In this document: positions 42,701 through 51,700 of the stretch, piece by piece | How positions within the stretch are numbered: the stretch's first letter is position 1 | Layout of the letters: each line of letters starts with the position of its first letter | Source: Pterobdella sp. o SKG-2022 | Taxonomy: Eukaryota; Annelida; Clitellata; Hirudinida; Piscicolidae | Assembly: GCA_964035795.1 (NCBI GenBank) | Contig: OZ038321.1 | Coordinates: 24,919,986-24,983,985, forward strand | DNA length: 64,000 nucleotides | Direction: 5' to 3' | Made by a program: the position numbers and the translations under genes | The notes under the pieces: model-generated | The model's database searches: none | Seen by the model: only the letters and a program-made list of their open reading frames with translations | What the model was told of the DNA's origin: nothing

Positions 42701-45700
42701 GAAGATAACCCTGGCATACGTCTCATAGAAGTTGCCCACAATTATCCTTACACCTTGTTTCTGTAATTATTTGTGATGGCTTTGGTCGTTGTATATATTG
42801 GCTTTTGTCGTTAAATATGTTGAATTTAGTTGCTATATAACTTTTAAATGTTATTGAAACGATGAGACTGAAAAATTTATCGTTGTTGGCACTCTCGGAC
42901 GTTCAGTGGCAAGGAAGCAGTGTACTAGAGCTAGAAGAATCTACCATTATCTTTTCTCCACTTGATGAAAAAAGGAGTGGCAATCAAAGAGGAATAGCGG
43001 TGGTGTTGAGAAACAAAATGCGAATAGGGTTAAAAAAAAAATGGGACTTTCAACCCTCTATCCGAAAGACTTGAAAGTGAGGTTGCAGTTAGAAAGTACA
43101 TGCATGAGCATCATTGCAGTTTATGCCCCTATTAAAGTCGACGTAGCCATTGAAACTAAAAATTTCTATGAAAAACTTCAAGATTTAGTTGCTGAATCAA
43201 ACTAAAAGGATGTCATAATCACACTTGGAGACTTCAACGCTAGGGTAGGACCTTCAACAACATCTTCCAGACTACATAGCCCACACAACCCAGATAAAAA
43301 GAATCAAAACAGCACAAGATTGGTTGATCTGTGTAATCAAAATAGTCTTGTTATCACCAATACGATATTCCCCCACAAGAAGATTCATCAATGGACATGG
43401 TCTCATCCGGGGCAAAAAGAAGGAGGGCATGTGTTGGACTATGTCCTAATCAACCAAGAATATCGTTCACTAATTACTGATACAAGAGCATACAGAAAAA
43501 CCAAGTACATTTCAGATCATAACATAATAATATCTTTTGTCCAACTATCGAAAAAAACATATAAAAAACAATACATCAACAATAATATACGTCTTAATTT
43601 CATTAAAAATCCTAAAGATCTATCCATACAAACAATAAACAATTTCAAACATAAGTTGAACGAAAATATACTAGAAACTAACCAGGAAGGTTCAGTTGAA
43701 CAAATATGGTGCCAGTTCAAATCTACATTCATTAATGCCATCAATAACTGTTTACCAAAAAAGAAAAATATTAGAGAAAAAGAGTGGATTACAAAAGAGG
43801 TTAAAGAAGTAATAGAAAAAAAGAGTAATCTATATCTCAAAATCCTCAACCTCAAACAACGTGGGGAGTCAATCCCTCTAAGCCTCAAAAATAATTATAA
43901 TTTGGTTAAAAAAGAGGCCAAAAATGCATGCAGAAAAGCAAGTAATTTTGTCTTATTGTCTGCGTCTAGAATTCCATGGACATATTTTATTTCAGATTGC
44001 TTAGTTATTTTGAGAGATTTCAGAATTGACCCACCACGACCATTTTTAATGTTCTGTTCAGCTTGTAAAGCTGCTTCTTTAGCTTTCTCTTCCCACCAAT
44101 CATTGAGCGCTTTTCTGCATGCATTTTTGGCCTCTTTTTTAACCAAATTATAATTATGGCACCATATTTGTTCAACTGAACCTTCCTGGTTAGTCAAAAA
44201 TAAAGAGATGGAAAAGTTATTTTGAAACGAATGCAAACGCAAATTCAAATTACCCACAGCATATAATGATTTTTCTCTTCCAAAGATGAGCCTCAAAGAT
44301 GACTTGAAAGAACTTCTCGCCTTACCCCCAACAAAACCAGAACAAGAATCAGTTTTGAAACAATGCAAATCTAACACAGCTGCAGGAATCGATGATCTGA
44401 ACTCAAACATGCTCAAATTGGGAGCTGAAGCTAGGGTAAACTGGCTGAAGATAACCTCAGATCAGATATGGTTAGAAGAAACAGTGCCAGCTGATTGGAG
44501 AAAACAGATCATTGTCCCAATCTACAAAAAAGGCAGCAAATTGGAATGTACAAACTACCGGGGAATTTCACTAATGTCGGTGGTAAGCAAGGTTGTTGGT
44601 AAGGCCATATTGAACAGATTGAAACACGTTTTGGATACCCAACTTGAAGAAAACCAATGTGGCTTCCGTCCAAAAAGAGGATGCTGTGATCAGATATACG
44701 TGGCAAGAATGCTGATACAGAAAGCCCGAGAATTCAATGGACCACTATATTTTTGCTTCATCGACCTAAAAATTTTTTCAATTATAGCAACCAACCTTTC
44801 ATTTTTCATTTTTCTAAGATTAATGAATTAATACTTTTTGTTTCGAAAAAATGAGAAAATTGTTTTTCATGATAAAACATCAAAGTATAATATTCAAAAA
44901 GTTTAAATAAAATTGGAGAATTCATTTTTGAGCAAAGATCCGTTGTACTTCAGTAAAATACGTTGGAAACGTGGTTCCGAGCGTGGTCTCACCTGCTCCT
45001 TCGAATGAATATAATTACTCAAATTTTGTCTAACCACCCAACTGAATTCTTATACATAGAAAATTTCTGAGAGTTATAACTCAAAAGGCGCAAGTGTTTT
45101 TTTAATCGCCCTTTTTAATATAAGGCTACTATATTGCTACAAAATGGAGATGTCTCAAAAAAATAAAACTATCAAAAAACAAAACTAAAATTAAAAAAAT
45201 TAAGAACCAAAAATGGTTTTTTATTCTGTTATCTGGTTTTACTGGGTGCCATTTTAATCTCAGCTTCCAAAACATAATCACCCGCAGGTCAAGACCCTCT
45301 CAAAAGAGGGTTAAACGCACTTTACGTTTAAATCAAAAAGGTCGCAAAATATCAGTAGATTTTTTTAATTATTTCTATGCTTTTTGAACTTGTGGTGATC
45401 AAGCGCAGAAGATGATTTCAGAAAGATGAAAAAAGAAGAAAAAATTCGATTGAAATATTTGGAAATGAGAAATAAATAAGTCTAGTGAGTTTTTCAACAA
45501 TTCTACCAGGTGGTGAGTAATATATATGATGCAGAAAAAATTGCACTAAAATTAGAACAAAGGTAAAAAATAGTTTTTAAATTGTTTAAAACTCATAATA
45601 ATGTATGAATCTCGTAAAATTAAATACAGTCTAGAAAAACACTGCACTAGTTGAAACAAAGCTTTCAACTAGTTTCATCACCAGGTATGCTCAACTCAGA

Positions 45701-48700
45701 AACCCAGTAAAACTGATGTTCACATACATATAGCATGCAATTAAGTTTTTCCACATTTATAGAGTTCAAGCCTAGAGTTACTCTAAAAAATCCCGTTAAG
45801 AACCAACTTTTTGTCGCCAATTCCTTTCCACACAATTAAAAATGATAAAATAATGTTTTTTCACACTTCATTACAATTTTTTTATATTTGAAATATTTAG
45901 AAAAGTTTGTTATTCAACCTGAAAACGTCTCAAACCCTAACTGGCCTATCAACGTAGGGTCTGGTGTTGTTCTGATGTTGTGCTACTAACATTACATCTT
46001 ATCACATTCTTTCGAATCATTTTTTTATCATTCAACAAAATTTGATTGAAAACATAAATTTTCATATGCGAGTTTTCATTCCGTATCACCCGTTAAATTT
46101 TGCATTGCTTTTTCGATGAATATGGTAAAATACAACACAAAGGTCTCAAAGGTTTGTGAGAAAGTTTTTCAATGCATTAAAAAACAATCATTTTATCAGG
46201 TTTCATCAAATGAAGATTTTCTAATGATTCGAAAAGCTTGGTGATAAGCTTTTCAAAACCCTTGTGCTGTTTCATCCTTATTCTTAGGGTAACACTGATT
46301 ATTCATTAAAGAAACTGACTTTTTGTTCAAATGGGTTAATTGCAAGGTGAAAGGCAATATTTTTCGAACTCTCCAGAGTTCAAAACACATATTTATTTTT
46401 TATGAAGTTACTCAGTGCATTCCCCTCATCCACAAACTTTGAGAAACAACATTCTATGATCTTTTTTGTGAAAATTAGCGCTTTCATTTTTTTTTGTTTT
46501 TATAATTGTTTGGGCATGTGGAAATGCTTTAAATTATTCATAAAATTGAAATAAAAAAGTTACGCTTGAATTAAGATTCCTCTGTAGGCGGTTGTCAAAT
46601 TCTTCTACGAAAACAATGTTCGATAATCAAATTCTTAGCTACAAGCTTGTCGAGAATTTTTGTAATTTTATCCAAGTTATAAAACAGAAATAAAATAATA
46701 AGTTTGCAATGTATTATTTTTTGTTTTTTTCAACCGCGAATTGCCAAATTGCTTATATTTTTATATATTTTTGTTCTTTGTATATTTTTCTCATTTATCT
46801 TCCGTTAAATTTTTGAATTCGAGTTTTAATTTTCAAAACGTCAAGCTGATGAAAATGTACGCACCAAATCACTGGCTTGCATATCGAATAATATAAAAAG
46901 CTTTTCCCTGAGCAAAACTCACTTCATCTTGCAGTTCACCACAATAATACAAAACCCATGTGGTTCGGCCTTGTTTTAATACTACTTGATCTTATTTTGC
47001 TTCAGTAAATCGTGCTTTATACATATTTATTTCGTAAATTTTTTTCTTATGTCCATTACTTGAACAAATATATTTCAGATAGAACGTATTAAGGTGGAAG
47101 CTATGCAATGAAATAAACATAAAAATTTTATTTATTGATAAAAAAAGTTGAACAAATATTTTCATCCGTTCATTCTCAACTTTTATTAGAAAAATGAAAA
47201 ACCATCGACTGAACCTTCAATATTCTCCGTTAAACTCATCTATCTTCACCAGGTAACACTCTCATGAACATATTTAACTAATTTAAATTGTAACATTTAA
47301 AAACCTTTTGTTACAAAACTATTGAAAGCTTTGTGAAACCTTGAGATGTCTGACAGAGGGTCGAGGATCGTTGAGAAAAGACTCTGATGTGACGATTTGA
47401 ATGCCTTGGCTTGTAGCTCTGCTTACAAAATCTTCGTTTGTCTGGTGGGGTTTAATTGTTATTATTGATATTTTTATTTTTATTAATACTATGATTTTTT
47501 ATTGTTTGTTCTTTTCACTATTATTATTGTTATTATTACTAATATTGCTTTTATTGATTTGTTCTAAAGAAAGAATTTTGTTGGATTTCTACAATATAGC
47601 ATGATTCAGAGCGAGTTTTCAAGTCATTTTTTCGAATGATAACATAGAATATTCATTTTTTTAAAATAGAAAAATAGTTGCAATAATTTTTAAAAGTTCC
47701 CATTCTATATGTTATTTTTTCGAAACTTTTGTTACAACTCATTTCCAGTACAATGAAGAATTTTCCATATTTAAAAAATTTTTTTTAAATACTTAAAAAA
47801 AAACTGATGTATGGAGAAACACAGGCTTCATTCTTTCAGAAAAAAATGACCAGAACAACTTGATCAACGTGCTGTGAAAAGTCTCTGAGAAAAACACAGC
47901 TGCAATCTTTCATTATTTTTTTTGAGTTCGAAATTAATCATAGATTTTGACGTTTTCAAATTACAAAGTGATCCAGCTTCCAACAAAGAATTGGAAGTTA
48001 ATTTGAAAAAACTGATTATCCTTTGGCTCTATGAAATTTTGAATCAAATTATTTATAATTTCAAAAGATTTCATATTCCTACTCGTTTAAGTTTTTCTCT
48101 ACTTTTCACTCTTTCTGATCCTTAGATAGATTTTTTTAAAAATATTTTTTGTTACAAATAAAATTTCTTTAAATTCTATTTTATTGACTCCAATTATTGT
48201 CACTACAATCCCCTCAACTGTATGCTTTTGGCGTATGAGGTTGAAGTTTTTGAAACAATTCTTCATGAAAAGTATTAATTTTTAGTTGAAAATTTCATTT
48301 TTGGCATCATTGTTTCTATTATTTTTATAATAATTTTGATTAAATTTCATTGATGAAAAAACAAGAGCAAAGCCCTACAGCAAAACTGTAACAACAGACA
48401 GCGAATATATAAAAAAAGGTCTTTATTTATGTCATTTATTTTTCATCTTTATGCTTTTTATTATTGTTATTTATATCATTATTTTATTTTATTTCAGGCG
48501 CGTAAGTGAATAATTCTATTTGAAAAATGCATTGCATTTTGGAACTTTCAGCAATATTGTTTCGAATTTTTTTTTGGAAATTTTAAATAAGTTAAAGTTA
48601 TTCTAATTCTTCAAGCCAAACGTAAATATTCAAATGAAAACACTTTTAGGAGTTTATTTTCATAAGATGAACTTACATTATCAAATAGAGGTACAAATAT

Positions 48701-51700
48701 CTGTACCTCCACTTGATAATGTAAGTTCATCTTACGAAAAGCTTCGTGGAATAAATAAACTTTTAAGTGTATTTATTTGAATATTAAAGTTATTTATATT
48801 GTTGTTTTTTCACTTCAGAATTACACATTTATGTGAGTTTTTTCATTCCACTCATTATCAAAACTAAAATTCATTTTAATTGATTTTCATTCATTCGATA
48901 TTTTTTCAAAAAGTATGCATATAAACTGCCAATAGTTTATAAAATTTTATTTAAAAAATCCAAAGATTAAAATGTAAAACTTCATTTTCCTCTTTTTACT
49001 GGAGTTTATAAAATTAATGACCAATTTTTATCATCATTTTGAAAAAAAAGTTTCTATGTAGTTTACATTAAAATTTTTTGAATACTTTTTTTTGAATTTT
49101 TCTGAATGTTTTTTGATTTGACTTTGTTCTTTTTTTGTACAAAACCAAAACTTTTTTGTTCAATCAGTGAAAGGTCAGAAACATACAATGCCCTTTTTAT
49201 TTAGCTTTTATTCCTTTCTCTCGAAATTTCCTTTCAAACTAACCCAAAAGTTTCAAAACATCATAAATTCAATTCTCAGAAACTTTTTGCGTTTTAAGGG
49301 ATTTTAGCTATAAAACTTTTTCTAGTCAAATTCAATTTGTGAAGTAAAAACTGAAACAGAGTAAAAATACTAAACTTGAATTGTTTTTGTCTCTAAAACA
49401 AGTAAAAGTTCCATCAAAGATGACGACTTATGCATCGTGATTCAAGGTTCACAAAATTCCAAGTATAAGAAGGTTTTTTTTCTTTGAGCATCTCTAAATC
49501 AATTTTGAAAAATCAATTTTTTTCTTCGTTCAAAGTTTAAGAGGAATTTAACGAATGGAGAGTTTTTGGAATGAACGATAAGATGCTGTGTTGTGGCATG
49601 TAGGATTATTCAGTTTTTTTGAAACTATAGTTTTTCATTTGATCAATGTGGTTACAAGATAACAATTTTTTAATCTTTAATTTTTTTATTTAATCACTGT
49701 GCGCAATGTGCTTTGAAACTATGAAAACAAACTTCAATGCATTTATGTCAACATCTGAGCCAATAAAGCCTCATGCCCCATGTTGAAAAGCTTAAACTAA
49801 ACAAATACATGCAACAAAATAAATTTAAAGCCTTTAAATTAATTCAAATTCATAAAGCAAAACTCAAATAGAGTGATCTCACCATTCCAAACAGCTCCAC
49901 GTTTTGGTTCAAAGTTCCTACACGTTGCCATTTGAAGGCGTGCAGAAGGTCAAATTTGGCATCGTTGAATGAACTCTCTGGGGGAAACACACGAAGAAAC
50001 CGTTTATATGTTTCTTTGGCAGAAAGGGCAGGACTTGCGCTTGAATAAGACAGCTGGGTAAGTGATAGAATTGAGTTGAGATTATTTTTAAATGAAATTG
50101 ATGATTGTTAATTTTTTGGATGAATTTCATATTTTGTTCAAATTTTGTAATATTCTTAAATGATGAATATCTTCGCAAAAATCTTTTTCCAATTAAGAAT
50201 GAAAAATTATTTTCTATATAACTAACAATTATTATTTGAAATGTATGGCATTAAATATTATTAAAGCTCTGAGGCACTTATGAATGTATCCAAATGGAGT
50301 TAGTTGCAGTGGTCGTTCGAATTTGAAAGCTGTTCCAATTAATCAGAATTACGATAAAATCTTTGAATTACAGTTTTATTAGAATTAATCTAAAAATATT
50401 AAAATAAAAACAAAATTTTAAAAAAATTCAGTTTTTTTCATCCTATGAAGACGGAGGTTGCTCTGTTCATTAGTATACAATTTGTATGAGAATAGTCAAG
50501 CACCGCAATACAGTAGATTGCTTAAACTTAATTGAAAAAAAACGAAGCCATTTTTATAATCAAAGCAAGCTGGGGCTTCTAATATAGAACTTCCTTTTCA
50601 GAGGGGAAAAAGTTTTGATCATCCATCAACAAGAACTTTGTAATTTAATAAAATAGGCACACGATCACTGGAGAACGGAATTCAAAAAGCAGTTTGTCGT
50701 GTTCATTACACTGGGAAGGTGTTGATAATTCAGTTACCTTGTAATGATATTCTTTATCAAAGTCTTTCATAACGAAGTTAATTATTGTCGTGTTTTTTTG
50801 TTTTATTATAGTAAAGAAGAATTATCAAGTAAAATATTTCCGAAAACCTTTCTGAACTGCAAATAAATTCGTTCAAATAAAGTTTAGATACTGAAATATA
50901 TATTGATATAAGCAACTTTCATTTTTCCAATTCGTGTGTTCAGCTTCACTTCGGGGTTTAATTATTCAAAAAAGTTTTAGTTGAAATATCTCTTTAAACT
51001 CATTTTCTGGACATTTCCAAAATTTTAAAAATTTTGAAGTCTGACATCTTGTCGTTCTAAGGTCATTTCAAAGCCATTTGTTCGTCTGCATACTTTGTTA
51101 TACTTTTTTAATTTTTTTGGAAAACAAAACCAAATTTTGTGAGTAATTGGAATAAAATAATTATTCCCAAAATAAAAATATACTAAGTTTTTCGATTCTT
51201 TTTTGATATTTTTGCCTTGTGTCATACGCGATTCTTTTTTAAATGTATTTGGTTTAAAAAAATATTTTTTGAAATCACCTGACCTCTGCCACCTTGTTCA
51301 GATTGTTTTGATTGATTTCTGAAGCATCGTTTTTCTTTATAAAAAAATAGTTTTGACTTTTAAAAAAGAGCAATTTTGTAGTAGAGTTTTTTGATAAGCT
51401 TTGGTTTATGCTTGAGAGATAGAGAAAACTAAACATTTGAATTATTCTTCAAAGCTCCTTAATTAGTGCAAATATTTTATTTCAGTGAGGATGAAAACTC
51501 AACAAAAAATTTAATTATAAAGACATAAAAGATTTCTTCTGTGCAAAATTTTTAATTTGAAAAATATAATGCTAGCGTATAAAGATAATTAGCATTGATG
51601 AATGATTTTTAAATAATTAGTATCAATAAGTAATTGGACAAGGTACAAAGCATAATGAGATTCAGATTAGAAATAACTTTTCAGAATATCATAAGCAGGA

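Larger units (their letters stand above)
42848..44772 (+). mobile_element. RTE-like LINE, internally inverted and 3'-truncated
   Basis: Plus strand, antisense to the receptor. Endonuclease (42862-43560), linker (43560-43940), an inverted block (about 43940-44194), then RT fingers (44286-44770) ending abruptly at motif A (FCFIDLK). The inverted block holds reverse complements of 43677-43713 and 43891-43939, followed by the next about 170 bp of the element. Catalytic YADD, thumb and 3' end are missing. Similarity is to the RTE group, whose proteins are often annotated as craniofacial development protein 2-like. Confidence 0.93.
42761..47339 (-). other. Receptor intron 3 with antisense RTE-like LINE
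   Basis: 4579 bp, donor GTTTCA, acceptor AATTACAG. It contains the rearranged LINE at about 42848-44772 and two small hairpins: 45647-45672 (CTAGTTGAAA/TTTCAACTAG) and 46231-46254 (GAAAAGCTT/AAGCTTTTC). Confidence 0.9.

Noticed and set aside
43517..44416. Two minus-strand open frames of 123 and 173 codons in the RTE-like element
   Set aside because: The first is antisense to the element. The second is created by the internal inversion, so neither is an independent gene.
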